A stretch of 64,000 bases of DNA from Glaciecola sp. (GCA_029251505.1 JAQXDG010000081.1:48758-112757); one strand, 5' to 3'; counted from the first letter of the stretch, positions 1 through 11,010 are shown. Notes: generated by a model not told the origin, from the letters alone. A program made the numbers and translations.

Positions 1-1
1 G

Positions 2-232
2 GTGTTTTTACGTCCGACGATTGTCCGTGACGGCGTAACCATGAACAAAATGTCACACCGTAAATACAACTACATCCGTGCCGAACAACTTAAGCGTCAA
101 GCAGATGGTATTCCGTTAATGCCTAATTCTCAAGGCCCTAGCCTACCAGAGTGGAATGATGCATTGAGCTTACCACCATCATTTGAAGATTACTTGATGG
201 AAAAAGACAAGCAAGCGAACGATAACGACTAA
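2..232 (+). CDS. gspD: Type II secretion system secretin GspD, C-terminal fragment (gene starts before the window)
   Basis: Reads 'MFLRPTIVRDG...' typical of the secretin C-terminus and lies directly upstream of gspE; truncated by the window edge. Confidence 0.85.
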   Translation: MFLRPTIVRDGVTMNKMSHRKYNYIRAEQLKRQADGIPLMPNSQGPSLPEWNDALSLPPSFEDYLMEKDKQANDND

Positions 233-241
233 GGGTGACCA

Positions 242-1690
242 ATGGATATTAGCTTTAGTTTTGCCAAACGTCATCAAATCTTATTAGATCCGGTGACGCC
301 TACGGTTTTTTATACACAAGAAACCGCGCTTGAGGTGTTTGCTGAAGTGCGTCGCGCTTTTGGGAGCGGTTTTGCGTTGGAACAAGTGCCAACCGATAAA
401 TTTGAAACGTTACTCACGTCTTTTTATCAACGAGATTCTTCTGAAGCAAAACAACTAATGGAAGACTTAGGCAATGAAAGTGACTTGTTTGCGCTGGCTG
501 AAGAACTTCCTGATACCGAAGATCTTCTCGATAGCGAAGATGATGCGCCCATTATCAAACTCATCAACGCGATGCTCGGTGAAGCGATCAAAGAAGGCGC
601 CTCTGATATTCATATCGAGACATTTGAAAATCAACTTGTTGTTCGTTTTCGAGTAGATGGGGTTTTACGTGAAATTTTACGTCCCAATCGTAAAATGTCC
701 TCGATGCTTGTCTCGCGTATTAAAGTCATGGCTAAACTCGATATCGCTGAAAAGCGCATTCCTCAAGACGGTCGAATTTCACTAAAAATCGCTGGTCGTG
801 CGGTAGATGTGCGTGTTTCGACGATGCCATCGAGCCATGGTGAGCGCGTCGTATTGCGATTATTAGACAAAAATAACGTGAGATTAAACCTTGAAGATCT
901 GGGTATGACAGCAGCCAATCGTACTATTTTCTCTGACTTGATCCGCAAGCCTCATGGCATCATTTTGGTTACTGGTCCAACGGGTTCAGGTAAATCCACC
1001 ACCTTGTATGCAGGATTAAGTGAAATCAATTCCAAAGACCGTAATATTTTAACCGTTGAAGATCCCATTGAATTTGATCTGCAAGGGATTGGTCAAACCC
1101 AAGTCAACACGCGTGTCGATATGACATTTGCGCGCGGGCTTCGTGCTATTCTAAGGCAAGATCCTGATGTAGTCATGATCGGTGAAATCCGCGATTGTGA
1201 AACAGCAGAAATTGCAGTACAAGCGAGTTTAACCGGCCACCTAGTGTTATCCACTCTACACACCAATACCGCTGCTGGCGCCATTACGCGCTTAGAAGAT
1301 ATGGGCATTGAACCGTTTTTATTATCATCGAGCTTACTCGCAGTATTATCACAACGCCTAGTCCGTACCTTATGCATAGACTGTAAAATCCCACATGAAG
1401 CGACTCCCTCTGAGTGTGAAGTACTGGGATTAACGACGCCGCAAATCATTTATTCTCCAGGTGATTGTATTACTTGCAACCATACAGGCTATCGTGGCAG
1501 AACGGGTATTCATGAGCTACTCCGCGTCAATGAAGATGTCCGGGAACTGATGCATACTGGTAAAGGTGAGCAAGCCATCGAAAAATTGATCCGCAAAGAT
1601 ACGCCGAGCATCCGCTCTGATGGTTGCGATAAAGTCCTCAGTGGCGTGACTTCTCTGGAAGAAGTACTGCGCGTAACGCGCGAGGAATAA
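242..1690 (+). CDS. gspE: Type II secretion system ATPase GspE
   Basis: Walker [16 protein letters not shown], Asp/His box motifs ([18 protein letters not shown]), CxxC zinc motifs; operon context. Confidence 0.97.
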   Translation: MDISFSFAKRHQILLDPVTPTVFYTQETALEVFAEVRRAFGSGFALEQVPTDKFETLLTSFYQRDSSEAKQLMEDLGNESDLFALAEELPDTEDLLDSEDDAPIIKLINAMLGEAIKEGASDIHIETFENQLVVRFRVDGVLREILRPNRKMSSMLVSRIKVMAKLDIAEKRIPQDGRISLKIAGRAVDVRVSTMPSSHGERVVLRLLDKNNVRLNLEDLGMTAANRTIFSDLIRKPHGIILVTGPTGSGKSTTLYAGLSEINSKDRNILTVEDPIEFDLQGIGQTQVNTRVDMTFARGLRAILRQDPDVVMIGEIRDCETAEIAVQASLTGHLVLSTLHTNTAAGAITRLEDMGIEPFLLSSSLLAVLSQRLVRTLCIDCKIPHEATPSECEVLGLTTPQIIYSPGDCITCNHTGYRGRTGIHELLRVNEDVRELMHTGKGEQAIEKLIRKDTPSIRSDGCDKVLSGVTSLEEVLRVTREE

Positions 1691-1696
1691 CGGTTT

Positions 1697-2923
1697 ATGG
1701 CAGCGTTTGCATTTGAAGCAGTCAATCCACAAGGCAAAACCAAGAAAGGCGTACTTGAAGGCGATAACGCGCGTCAAATACGTCAACAACTGCGTGAACA
1801 AGGACTGATCCCTGTTACTGTTGAGCAAGTCAAAGAACAACAAACAAACAAAAATAATGCATTTCAATTTACGTTATTCAAACCCAGTATCTCTGCTGGT
1901 GAATTAGCATTATTAACCCGTCAGTTAGCCACCTTAGTTGAAGCTGCATTACCGATTGAAGAGGCCTTATTAGCGGTCGCTGAACAGAGCGAAAAACCTC
2001 GTCAAAAGAATATGATGATGGCAGTGCGGTCTAAAGTAGTTGAAGGGTTTGGTTTAGCTGAAGCGTTAGGGGATTTTCCGAGTATATTTGATACCTTGTT
2101 TATTGCAATGGTAGCTGCAGGTGAAAAATCTGGGCACTTAGACGTGGTGCTTAACCGCTTAGCTGATTACACTGAAAATCGAGAAAAAACCCGCAGCCAA
2201 GTGATCCAAGCCATGATTTATCCGGGCTTGATGATGTTTTTTGCTGTCGCTATCACGGTTTTATTGTTAACCGTCGTCGTGCCTAAAATTGTCACCCAAT
2301 TTGAGCATATGGGGCAAGGCTTACCTCCTATTACCCAAATCGTCATGGATATTTCAACTTTTTTACAAGCATCCTGGATGTGGGTAGTGATTGCGTTAGT
2401 TGTTGCTATCATCGGCGCACAACGTACCTTACGCATTCCGGCCATGCAGCTCAAATTCCATCGCTGGATATTGGACGTGCCACTCATCGGTAAAGTCAAT
2501 CGTGGTCTAAATACCGCACGTTTTGCTCGCACCTTATCCATTTTAACTGCCAGTGCCGTACCGCTACTCGAAGCGATGAAAATTGCCAGCGATGTACTAC
2601 TCAATAAGCATATAAAAGCCCAAGTCGCTGAATCTGCGATCATGGTCAAAGAAGGCGCGAGTTTACGTGCCGCATTAGATAAAACCAAAATATTCCCGCC
2701 CATGATGATGCATATGATTGCCTCGGGCGAACGCTCTGGTGAGTTACAAGGAATGTTAGCTCGAGCGGCGGATAACCAAGACCGTGAATTTGAATCTCTG
2801 GTTGGTGTGTCACTCAAAGTCTTTGAGCCACTGCTAATCGTTTCTATGGCAGGCATAGTGCTGTTTATTGTACTGGCTATCCTGCAACCCATAATCGCAT
2901 TAAATAGCATGGTGAATACGTAA
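1697..2923 (+). CDS. gspF: Type II secretion system inner membrane protein GspF
   Basis: T2SF domains (GELALLTRQLATLVEAALPIEEAL; MIASGERSGEL), TM segments, operon position. Confidence 0.97.
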   Translation: MAAFAFEAVNPQGKTKKGVLEGDNARQIRQQLREQGLIPVTVEQVKEQQTNKNNAFQFTLFKPSISAGELALLTRQLATLVEAALPIEEALLAVAEQSEKPRQKNMMMAVRSKVVEGFGLAEALGDFPSIFDTLFIAMVAAGEKSGHLDVVLNRLADYTENREKTRSQVIQAMIYPGLMMFFAVAITVLLLTVVVPKIVTQFEHMGQGLPPITQIVMDISTFLQASWMWVVIALVVAIIGAQRTLRIPAMQLKFHRWILDVPLIGKVNRGLNTARFARTLSILTASAVPLLEAMKIASDVLLNKHIKAQVAESAIMVKEGASLRAALDKTKIFPPMMMHMIASGERSGELQGMLARAADNQDREFESLVGVSLKVFEPLLIVSMAGIVLFIVLAILQPIIALNSMVNT

Positions 2924-3348
2924 TGAAAAAAGCAACTGGTTTTACGCTTATCGAAGTAATGGTGGTCTTAGTGATCATCGGTATTATGGCCTCTATGGTC
3001 GTACCACAAATTTTAGGTAACCAAGAAGAAGCGCAGCTTAAAAAAGCCGCCATCGATATTCAAACCTTAGAAGGGGCGATGCAGATGTATAAGCTTAACA
3101 ACAATCGCTACCCGACCACTGAACAAGGTTTAGAAGCATTAGTCAGTGAACCCACGATTGACCCGATCCCTCGCGCGTATCGTGAAGGTGGCTATATCCA
3201 ACGTCTCCCGACGGATCCTTGGGGCAATGACTATCAGTTAATCTCCCCTGGAGAAGTAGGCGCGGTTGATATTTTTTCTAACGGCCCTGATATGGAACCC
3301 GGTACTGATGATGATATCGGTACGTGGAATCTCAACGACTACCTTTAA
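2923..3348 (+). CDS. gspG: Type II secretion major pseudopilin GspG
   Basis: MKKATG^FTLIEVMVVLVIIGIMA prepilin motif with Glu5; Ca-binding C-terminal region DIFSNGPDMEPGTDDDIGTWNL. Confidence 0.97.
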   Translation: MKKATGFTLIEVMVVLVIIGIMASMVVPQILGNQEEAQLKKAAIDIQTLEGAMQMYKLNNNRYPTTEQGLEALVSEPTIDPIPRAYREGGYIQRLPTDPWGNDYQLISPGEVGAVDIFSNGPDMEPGTDDDIGTWNLNDYL

Positions 3349-3367
3349 CTAAAACAATCAGACGTTT

Positions 3368-3988
3368 ATGATCCCTGCACAGCGCCAATCTGGATTTACC
3401 CTAATCGAAATCATGTTGGTGCTTGTCATCATGGGATTAGTGTCTGCGTACGTCGTCGTCAATGCGTTTGGTACTAATCCGTCCGATAAGCTCAAAACAG
3501 AAGCCCAGCGCTTTCATGCTATCGCAACCATGGCCTCTGATTTTGCGGTATTAAATCAGCTACAATTTGGTCTTGTGATTGATGATAAGCGTAACAGCTA
3601 TCATTTTGTAACTTTAGATGACAACGACAATTGGATCCCTATCCAACAGAATAACGCTTTTACTAAGCGCGAATTAGACAGCAATTATGCGCTCAAGTTG
3701 CAACTTGACGGCTTTGAGTGGGAAACTGAAGATTCCTTGTTTAGTAATAACACTTTGTTTGATGAAACATTATCTGTATCCAGTGATGGGGTCCAAATAG
3801 GTAAAGAAGAAGACATTCCTCCCCCGCCACCGCAAATACTATTTTTATCCAGTGGCGATATTACAGAGTTTACCCTGACCTTTAAGTTTTTCGATGCGCA
3901 GTTGGGTAATGAAACATTCAGTGTTAGCTCACAAGGGTATTTACCTTTGAAGCATGATTTAACTGCTGCCGATAAAGAGCGCCCTTAA
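3368..3988 (+). CDS. gspH: Type II secretion minor pseudopilin GspH
   Basis: Prepilin motif QSG^FTLIEIMLVLVIMG; position after gspG. Confidence 0.92.
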   Translation: MIPAQRQSGFTLIEIMLVLVIMGLVSAYVVVNAFGTNPSDKLKTEAQRFHAIATMASDFAVLNQLQFGLVIDDKRNSYHFVTLDDNDNWIPIQQNNAFTKRELDSNYALKLQLDGFEWETEDSLFSNNTLFDETLSVSSDGVQIGKEEDIPPPPPQILFLSSGDITEFTLTFKFFDAQLGNETFSVSSQGYLPLKHDLTAADKERP

Positions 3989-4422
3989 TGCAGATCTTTA
4001 GCCGGTTACCTCGCTTACGTCTCCCTACTTCAGCATTGCGTTACTCTCAACGAGGCATGACTTTGATTGAAGTCATGGTGGCATTGTTGATTTTTGGTTT
4101 AACGGGTAGTGCGGTGATGAAAGCAACAACAGAAAATTTATCTAGTGTTGGGCAATTACAAGATATTACCTTTGCGACTTTTGTTGCCAACAATCGGCTC
4201 GCTCAATTACACCTTGCGCGAGAATGGCCGATTAAAAACAATGAAAAAGGGCAAATGGATATGGCTAGCAGCACGTGGTATTGGCAACAAACCGTCACCA
4301 AAACTGCCGAAACTGAACTCATACAAGTCAGAATTACTGTTGCTACCGATGAAGCATACCGTCGTCCAATTACTGATGTGGTGAGCTTTTTTGCTAAACC
4401 GACCGCCAGTGGTGCGCCTTAA
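3988..4422 (+). CDS. gspI: Type II secretion minor pseudopilin GspI
   Basis: RG^MTLIEVMVALLIFGLTG prepilin motif; operon position. Confidence 0.93.
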   Translation: MQIFSRLPRLRLPTSALRYSQRGMTLIEVMVALLIFGLTGSAVMKATTENLSSVGQLQDITFATFVANNRLAQLHLAREWPIKNNEKGQMDMASSTWYWQQTVTKTAETELIQVRITVATDEAYRRPITDVVSFFAKPTASGAP

Positions 4423-5069
4423 TGCAAGCACAACGCGGATTTACCTTAGTTGAAATCTTGGTCGCCATTGCGATATTTTCATTAATTGCCGCGGCCTCTA
4501 CTGCTGTCTTGACCAATGTCATTGCTGCGTCAGAACAATCATCACAATCCATCGAACGATTACAATCACTGCAACGTGCTATGATGGTTATCGAGCGCGA
4601 TTTGTTACAAGCCGTAAATCGAGCACCACGGATTGGCGGTGTAGATAATAACACGACGGTATTTTTCGGTGGCGCCGGTGAAATGCAAAGCACCCATGAT
4701 GGTGTCAGTTTTGTCCGTAACGGCTGGCAAAATCCTATGTGGTTACTACCTCGTTCAAATATGCAAGGTGTCGCCTATCGCCTTAATAGCGATAATGTAT
4801 TGGAACGTCTGCACACCCTTTTTGTCGACAACGATTTAGGTATTGACCCCATAGTACGACCACTATTAACAGGCGTTACTGACTTGAATATCGAGTTTAT
4901 GGTGGCAATTAATTCACGTAACGAAATTAGTTGGGATGAGTCTTATAAAGGCACTAAAGTACCTAAAGGCATTGCCATTGAGATCACAACCAAAGAGTTT
5001 GGTGTGATCCGACGTGAATTCGCCCTGCTTGATCCGCCAGCGGTCCCTGCCCCAGAGGCAAGTTCATGA
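4422..5069 (+). CDS. gspJ: Type II secretion minor pseudopilin GspJ
   Basis: MQAQRG^FTLVEILVAIAIFSLIA; operon position. Confidence 0.93.
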   Translation: MQAQRGFTLVEILVAIAIFSLIAAASTAVLTNVIAASEQSSQSIERLQSLQRAMMVIERDLLQAVNRAPRIGGVDNNTTVFFGGAGEMQSTHDGVSFVRNGWQNPMWLLPRSNMQGVAYRLNSDNVLERLHTLFVDNDLGIDPIVRPLLTGVTDLNIEFMVAINSRNEISWDESYKGTKVPKGIAIEITTKEFGVIRREFALLDPPAVPAPEASS

Positions 5070-6055
5070 CTCGTTCACCTCTAGCGCAACAACGCGGCAT
5101 GGCATTGTTGATTGTGTTATTTATCGTCGCACTGGTGAGTGTACTTGCAACCGAGATGGGCAGTCGCTTACAACTACAAGTTCAACGTGCCAGTAATATT
5201 AAAGATAACAATCAAGCGTATTGGTACAGTATTGGTGCTGAGGCTTACGCCATGATCGCCATCAAAAACTTATATGAACTGGATGATGGCAATATCCATC
5301 TCGATCAACCTTGGGCACAACCCCTAGTTTATCCGATAGAAAATGGCCAAATTACCGCCACAATTACAGATTCTCAAGCATGTTTTAATATTAATGCATT
5401 AGCACAGCCCCCAAGCTCTTCTAACACTGGCGATCGCAATACCACGCCGGCTATGGACGCCTTTAGTGCGTTAGTTAGAAAAATAACCAATGGCGATACT
5501 TACACTGCGGATGTCGTTAGAGACTCGCTGGTTGATTATCTCGATGACAATACCAGCGCCCGCCCGTATGGCGCAGAAGATGACACTTATTTGGGTTTAC
5601 GCTATCCACATTTAAGCGCCAATACTCTCTTAACCGAAGTCTCCGAACTACGGTTAGTCAATGGCGTTAATGTCGAGTGGTTTGCTGATTTATTAAAATA
5701 TGTGTGCGTGCTACCACAAAACCAAAACTTGGTCATTAATATCAATACCCTTACTGAAGATGATGACATTTTATTATCTGCCGTCACAGGGCTATCCGTA
5801 TCAGATGCCCAATCATTAATCGAGTCACGCCCTGAGCGTGGCTATGAAACGGCGGCTGATTTTTTTGACGAGCCAGAAATGGCTGGTATCATCTTGTCGG
5901 ATACGCAACGAACATGGTTCAACACTACTACAGAGTATTTTACCTTAACGACAATTACTCAGTATAATGAGACACAGTTTACATTGACCAGCTTGATGCA
6001 TGTAACCAATCAAGAAAATGTCAGTGTCATTCAACGCACTTTTGGGAGAAGGTAA
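5066..6055 (+). CDS. gspK: Type II secretion minor pseudopilin GspK
   Basis: RG^MALLIVLFIVALVSVLA without Glu5, as is typical of GspK; size and position. Confidence 0.93.
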   Translation: MTRSPLAQQRGMALLIVLFIVALVSVLATEMGSRLQLQVQRASNIKDNNQAYWYSIGAEAYAMIAIKNLYELDDGNIHLDQPWAQPLVYPIENGQITATITDSQACFNINALAQPPSSSNTGDRNTTPAMDAFSALVRKITNGDTYTADVVRDSLVDYLDDNTSARPYGAEDDTYLGLRYPHLSANTLLTEVSELRLVNGVNVEWFADLLKYVCVLPQNQNLVININTLTEDDDILLSAVTGLSVSDAQSLIESRPERGYETAADFFDEPEMAGIILSDTQRTWFNTTTEYFTLTTITQYNETQFTLTSLMHVTNQENVSVIQRTFGRR

Positions 6056-6056
6056 C

Positions 6057-7298
6057 GTGGAACAACTCATCATTCGCTTAGGCGCACACGCTGAACAGGC
6101 TATCGATTGGGCGATCTGGCAAACCACCCAGCAAACTATTTTAGCTTCTGGTGTGTTACCCGATGCAGCGGCACTTGACACATTACAAGAACGCGCAGCT
6201 GGGAGACCCTTGACTGTCTTAGTTCCGTCAACTGAAGTGTTGTTACGGACCATTACCTTGCCCCCTGGAGCATCACGCAAAGTCATTCAATCCATTGGTT
6301 TTATGCTAGAAGATGATGTGGCATTAGATATTGATGAACAATTCATTGCATTAGGTCCCAAAGTAAATAATCAACAGATGGTAGCCATTGTTGCCGATGC
6401 GACTATGAATCAATGGTTGAGATGGCTAAGCGATGCAGGGTTACAGTGCCAGCGGATGCTCCCAGATATATTGGCACTACCCTTACCGATCGCAGCGGAT
6501 GATACTGTGCCGACATTAGCCAGTATGCAAATCCGAGAACAACTGTTATTGCGCAGTAGTTCATGGGCCGGCTGGGCAGGTGAAACATCCTGGTTAGCGC
6601 CGTTATTACAACAGCATATCCAACACCAAGGCAACCCCTTTGCACTGACACAATTTACCCAAGATGATATCTTTGCTAACAATGAGTTAGTCACTACGCA
6701 CACCGCTGAATTAGAATTACCGATGCATATTTTCGCACAGGGTATTGCACCGCAGACCGATTCTGGATTTATTGCTAGTACGTCATTTAACTTATGCCAA
6801 GGTAAGTACCAGCAAAAACAGCGTAGCTCAGGTCAATGGCAATATTGGCGAAGTGTTGCGGCTGTTGCCGTAATCGCTTTGGGTTTAGGCTTGGTAGATA
6901 AGAGCATAATGATCTATGATTTACAGCAACAAAATGATCAACTTAACAGTCAAATCCAACGTGATATTCAAAAAAGCTTTCCCGATATTGGTGCATATCG
7001 TGACGCAAGACGCGCGATCACTCAATATGTGAATCGTTTACATGATATGGGTAATGGTGTTTCAGGTGTCGATATGCTCACTAACCTCAGCAATGCTTTT
7101 GCAGCATCCAATGTCGAAGCGCAATCATTAAAATTTAACCATGACCGATCAGAGTTAAGGATCCAAGCGCAAGCGAAATCATTTGCGGATTTACAGACCT
7201 TTAAAAATCAAGCGCAGGCGATTGGCTATACCGTAGAAGAAGGTGCCATTAATAATCGCAACAATTTAGTCATCGGCACATTGACCATCAAAGGATAA
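6057..7298 (+). CDS. gspL: Type II secretion system protein GspL
   Basis: Operon position, actin-like cytoplasmic domain followed by a TM (VAAVAVIALGLGLVD). In-frame GTG at 6057, just after the gspK stop, is preferred over the tracked ATG at 6018. Confidence 0.9.
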   Translation: MEQLIIRLGAHAEQAIDWAIWQTTQQTILASGVLPDAAALDTLQERAAGRPLTVLVPSTEVLLRTITLPPGASRKVIQSIGFMLEDDVALDIDEQFIALGPKVNNQQMVAIVADATMNQWLRWLSDAGLQCQRMLPDILALPLPIAADDTVPTLASMQIREQLLLRSSSWAGWAGETSWLAPLLQQHIQHQGNPFALTQFTQDDIFANNELVTTHTAELELPMHIFAQGIAPQTDSGFIASTSFNLCQGKYQQKQRSSGQWQYWRSVAAVAVIALGLGLVDKSIMIYDLQQQNDQLNSQIQRDIQKSFPDIGAYRDARRAITQYVNRLHDMGNGVSGVDMLTNLSNAFAASNVEAQSLKFNHDRSELRIQAQAKSFADLQTFKNQAQAIGYTVEEGAINNRNNLVIGTLTIKG

Positions 7299-7301
7299 AT
7301 C

Positions 7302-7787
7302 ATGAACAAAAAAATGATCATTGAGTGGTTTGGTAAACTTGAAACCCGCGAACAATTATTATTAAAAATTGGCAGTATCATAATTGTTACAGGCTTATTC
7401 TACGGACTCGTGTGGGCGCCTATGAACAACACGATCACTCGCCAAACGGCGCTTTTAGGACAACAACAAACATTATCAACATGGATCGTACAACAAGAAG
7501 CAAAGGTCTTACAATTTCGACGTCAAGGACCGGGTAAAGCAACATTAAAAGGCTCCATCGTGCAAGCGGTCAACCAAACTGCCAAAGCTAGTAATATTAC
7601 CTTAACACGGATCCAACCCAGTAATGATGAAGTCCAAGTGTGGATTGATGAAATTGAATTTAATACGTTAATGGCGTGGTTAGATAACTTAGATAAAAGC
7701 GGCGTACAAGTATTACAAGCGGATATTAGTGAATCTGGCGGCGCAGGTGTGGTTAAAGTTCGCCGTTTACAACTAGGAAAATCATGA
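7302..7787 (+). CDS. gspM: Type II secretion system protein GspM
   Basis: Small single N-terminal TM protein in the gspL-gspM-gspN order. Confidence 0.9.
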   Translation: MNKKMIIEWFGKLETREQLLLKIGSIIIVTGLFYGLVWAPMNNTITRQTALLGQQQTLSTWIVQQEAKVLQFRRQGPGKATLKGSIVQAVNQTAKASNITLTRIQPSNDEVQVWIDEIEFNTLMAWLDNLDKSGVQVLQADISESGGAGVVKVRRLQLGKS

Positions 7788-8539
7788 AGTCTCGTATTGT
7801 CATAGTGCTTAGCGCACTACTCTTATTATTCATACTTGTCATTGCCAAATTACCGGCAAAGCACGTGGTTTACCGTGTCAACTTCCCCACTGGTATGGGG
7901 CTCTATGAAGTGTCGGGTACCATTTGGCAAGGCAGCGCCGCCAGTGCATTAGTGCACGGGCAAACACTGAATAATGTGACATGGGATATCTCCGTGTGGT
8001 CGTTATTGACCGGCACTATCAGTGCTGAAGTACACACTAACCAGCGCACAAATACGCATGTTAATGGTACTGTTGCCTATGCATTATTTTCTAGGATACT
8101 GAGTCTGCATAAGATGAACGCGACATTACCTGCAGAAATCATATTTGCTCAAGCCGCTCTTCCTGTACCGGTTATTGGTGCGGGTCAAATTGGGATTACG
8201 CTGTCTGATGCGAGCTTTGATGTCAGCCAACCTATGCCTATTTGTGAACAGCTCAATGGTTCAGGTAGTTGGCAAAATGCAGCAGTGTTAGTATCAAAGG
8301 GTATGGTAGATTTAGGTACGTTTAACGCACAACTGCGTTGTATCGATTCGGTGTATAACATTGAAGTAAAAGAACCGAACAAACTCGGTTTGTCCTTCAT
8401 TGCGTCCGGGAATAATCCACAACAACTTCGCATCAATGGACGGTTTAAATTGCCACCAGAGTTACCCGAAGAGATGCAACGAGTGGCTGAATTCTTAGGG
8501 CAACCTGATGCTCAAGGCTATACTCCCCTTAAATGGTAA
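7784..8539 (+). CDS. gspN: Type II secretion system protein GspN
   Basis: N-terminal TM, operon position, overlaps the gspM stop. Confidence 0.88.
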   Translation: MKSRIVIVLSALLLLFILVIAKLPAKHVVYRVNFPTGMGLYEVSGTIWQGSAASALVHGQTLNNVTWDISVWSLLTGTISAEVHTNQRTNTHVNGTVAYALFSRILSLHKMNATLPAEIIFAQAALPVPVIGAGQIGITLSDASFDVSQPMPICEQLNGSGSWQNAAVLVSKGMVDLGTFNAQLRCIDSVYNIEVKEPNKLGLSFIASGNNPQQLRINGRFKLPPELPEEMQRVAEFLGQPDAQGYTPLKW

Positions 8540-8671
8540 TAACATTTGGCGCGATTGCAGCAACAAAGCTGTTCAAAATATAAACACTCTCTTATTTATT
8601 TCGGGCAATTATTTGCGCTATTGCCGGTTCACGACAATAATTTAATAAAATAAGTCGAATAAAGATGGGTA

Positions 8672-9670
8672 ATGGATATATTTTCTGGCGAGCAAAAACC
8701 TTTAGGTTCTGAACAAGCAGCAAGACCTTACCGCATTTTAGTCGTGGATGATTCGCCGATGGATCTGCACTTTTTACTGAATGGCCTATCCGATAATTTT
8801 GTGGTGTCATTTGCTTCCTCTGCCAAAGAAGCATTGTCCCTCGCCAATCAATTCCCACAACCCGATTTAATGTTACTAGATGTCATCATGCCAGATATAG
8901 ATGGGTATGAAATGTGCGCGATGCTAAAAAACGATGTGAATACGCGTAACATACCGGTCATTTTTGTCACCGGAATGCAAGACACATCAGATAAAGCCAA
9001 AGGATTTAATGCCGGCGCTGTGGATTATATTACCAAGCCACTCGAGATCGCTGAACTTGAAGCCCGTGTACAGACTCATATTCGCTTAAAAGAACAATCG
9101 CAGTACTTAGAGTCTATGGCATATTTTGACCCGCTAACAGGGGTTCCTAATCGTCGTAAATATAATGAAGTACTGCAACGCGAATGGGCCCGTTGCATAC
9201 GCTACCATCATCAAATGTCGATGATCATCATCGATATCGATTTTTTTAAACAATACAACGAACATTATGGGCATAGCGAAGGGGATAATTGTTTAATTGC
9301 AGTATCGCGTTTACTCGAAAATCAAGGTGGCCGACCGACGGATTTATTTGCCCGTATCGGCGGTGAAGAATTTGTCATGCTCTTACCTGATTGCAATGCA
9401 GCTGGTGCGATGAAAAAAGCAGAAAAAATGCAAACCGTCGTCAATCAAGCTCAGGTCCCACACGCGGGTCTTCCAGACGAGCAATATATCTCCGTCAGTA
9501 TGGGCGTGGCATCAATCTTTCCAAGTCATGGTCAAGGTGCATTATCACTGTTCCAAGCAGCAGATGATGCCCTGTTTGCCGCTAAACGCGATGGTCGCAA
9601 CTGTATTTCAATCGGTAAAAGTGACACGACCCCAGGCATACACGGGGAAGAAGCTCGTCAACATCATTAA
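8672..9670 (+). CDS. Response regulator with GGDEF diguanylate cyclase output domain
   Basis: REC domain (VVDDSPMDL, LMLLDVIMPDIDGYEM, VTGMQD, KPLE) and GGDEF domain with RPTDLFARIGGEEF (RxxD I-site plus GGEEF). Confidence 0.95.
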   Translation: MDIFSGEQKPLGSEQAARPYRILVVDDSPMDLHFLLNGLSDNFVVSFASSAKEALSLANQFPQPDLMLLDVIMPDIDGYEMCAMLKNDVNTRNIPVIFVTGMQDTSDKAKGFNAGAVDYITKPLEIAELEARVQTHIRLKEQSQYLESMAYFDPLTGVPNRRKYNEVLQREWARCIRYHHQMSMIIIDIDFFKQYNEHYGHSEGDNCLIAVSRLLENQGGRPTDLFARIGGEEFVMLLPDCNAAGAMKKAEKMQTVVNQAQVPHAGLPDEQYISVSMGVASIFPSHGQGALSLFQAADDALFAAKRDGRNCISIGKSDTTPGIHGEEARQHH

Positions 9671-9680
9671 TCATTAATCA

Positions 9681-10403
9681 TTATAGGATGAATGGGATCT
9701 CATTGCGGTAATCAACCACACTTGGAAATTCCGTTACTCCTCGTAACGGTTTACGACTGTCTGGATTGTCCACACACAACAAATGTGCAATACCAAAGGT
9801 TTTCGCGGCATGTAAAATCGGAATACTATCATCGACGAACAATGTACGTTGCGGATCAAATGGGACATCTTGCTGTAAGGCTCGCCATAGCTGTTGCGAT
9901 TCTTTAGTTACGCCATAATCGTGAGTCGAAATTAATCGTGTAATATGTGAATCTAACTGTGTCATTTCTACTTTTAACGATAAACTCCCCCGATGTGCAT
10001 TCGTCACTAGCACGACTTCTCGTCCACTATTTTTCAGCGCATCTAAAAATGGGATAGTATCGTCGCGCAACGTAATGAGATGTTGAATTTCTCGCTTGGC
10101 AGAGACAATATCTAAGTCGAGTTTTTCTTGCCAAAAATCTAAACAATACCATTGAATTTCACCAAATACTTTAGCGCATTCAGCGGTCATATAAGCCTTG
10201 GTCTGTGCTAGGGGTTGGTTCAATTTCTCCGCTAATTTTTGCGGTATCACCTCCAACCAAAAATGATTATCAAAGTGCAGATCGAGTAACGTCCCATCCA
10301 TATCAAGTAACACTGTATCAATTTGTGACCATGGGACAAGCGGGTCATGTTGCATAACAATTTTCCTTATATCTGCAAGTAAAAAGGGGTATGATAAAAC
10401 CAT
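9681..10403 (-). CDS. yrfG: HAD family GMP/IMP nucleotidase (YrfG-like)
   Basis: DMDGTLLDLHFDNHFWLEVIPQKLA, VTNAHRGSLSLK, FVDDSIPIL HAD motifs; divergent from nudE as in relatives. Confidence 0.9.
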   Translation of the reverse strand: MVLSYPFLLADIRKIVMQHDPLVPWSQIDTVLLDMDGTLLDLHFDNHFWLEVIPQKLAEKLNQPLAQTKAYMTAECAKVFGEIQWYCLDFWQEKLDLDIVSAKREIQHLITLRDDTIPFLDALKNSGREVVLVTNAHRGSLSLKVEMTQLDSHITRLISTHDYGVTKESQQLWRALQQDVPFDPQRTLFVDDSIPILHAAKTFGIAHLLCVDNPDSRKPLRGVTEFPSVVDYRNEIPFIL

Positions 10404-10427
10404 TCATTGCTAATGTAACGTAAATCA

Positions 10428-11003
10428 TTGATGAGCAAAATAGATCCCAACAAACCCTTACCCGAAATCACTCATCGCACAATTGTTGCACGGAGTAAAT
10501 TCTTTCGCATTGAGCAAGTTGATTTAACTTTTTCCAACGGTGCCACACGGCAATTTGAACGCATGGCGGGTAAAGGTCATGGGGCAGTCATGATTGTGCC
10601 TTTTTATGATGATGATCATATTTTGCTGATCCGCGAATACGGAGCAGGCACACATCAATACGAATTAGGTTTCCCCAAGGGACTGATTGATGCTGGCGAA
10701 ACGCCGTTTCAAGCTGCTAATCGTGAACTTAAAGAAGAAGCCGGCTATGGTGCCAACGACTTATCTGACCTGATAAATGTCAGTATGGCTCCAACATTTT
10801 TTAATGCTAAGATGCATATCGTTATTGCCAAGGATTTATACCCTGAGCGCCTTGAAGGTGATGAACCCGAGCCTCTTGAGGTCGTTAAATGGCCCTTATC
10901 CAATATTGACGAATTATTAGCCAGAGATGATTTTACCGAAGCACGGAGTATAGCTGCGCTGCTTTTGATAGATAAACAACACAATGCAAATGCTATTAAG
11001 TGA
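10428..11003 (+). CDS. nudE: ADP compounds hydrolase NudE (Nudix)
   Basis: Nudix box GLIDAGETPFQAANRELKEEAGYGA; next to yrfG and cysQ. Confidence 0.92.
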   Translation: MMSKIDPNKPLPEITHRTIVARSKFFRIEQVDLTFSNGATRQFERMAGKGHGAVMIVPFYDDDHILLIREYGAGTHQYELGFPKGLIDAGETPFQAANRELKEEAGYGANDLSDLINVSMAPTFFNAKMHIVIAKDLYPERLEGDEPEPLEVVKWPLSNIDELLARDDFTEARSIAALLLIDKQHNANAIK

Positions 11004-11010
11004 GCCTTTT

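Noticed and set aside
2218-2910. 230-aa ORF on the minus strand
   Set aside because: Wholly antisense to gspF, low-complexity composition typical of a shadow ORF, no family motif
3814-3837. Proline-coding CCCCCGCCACCG stretch in gspH
   Set aside because: Short polyproline segment inside a normal minor pseudopilin; not a repeat element
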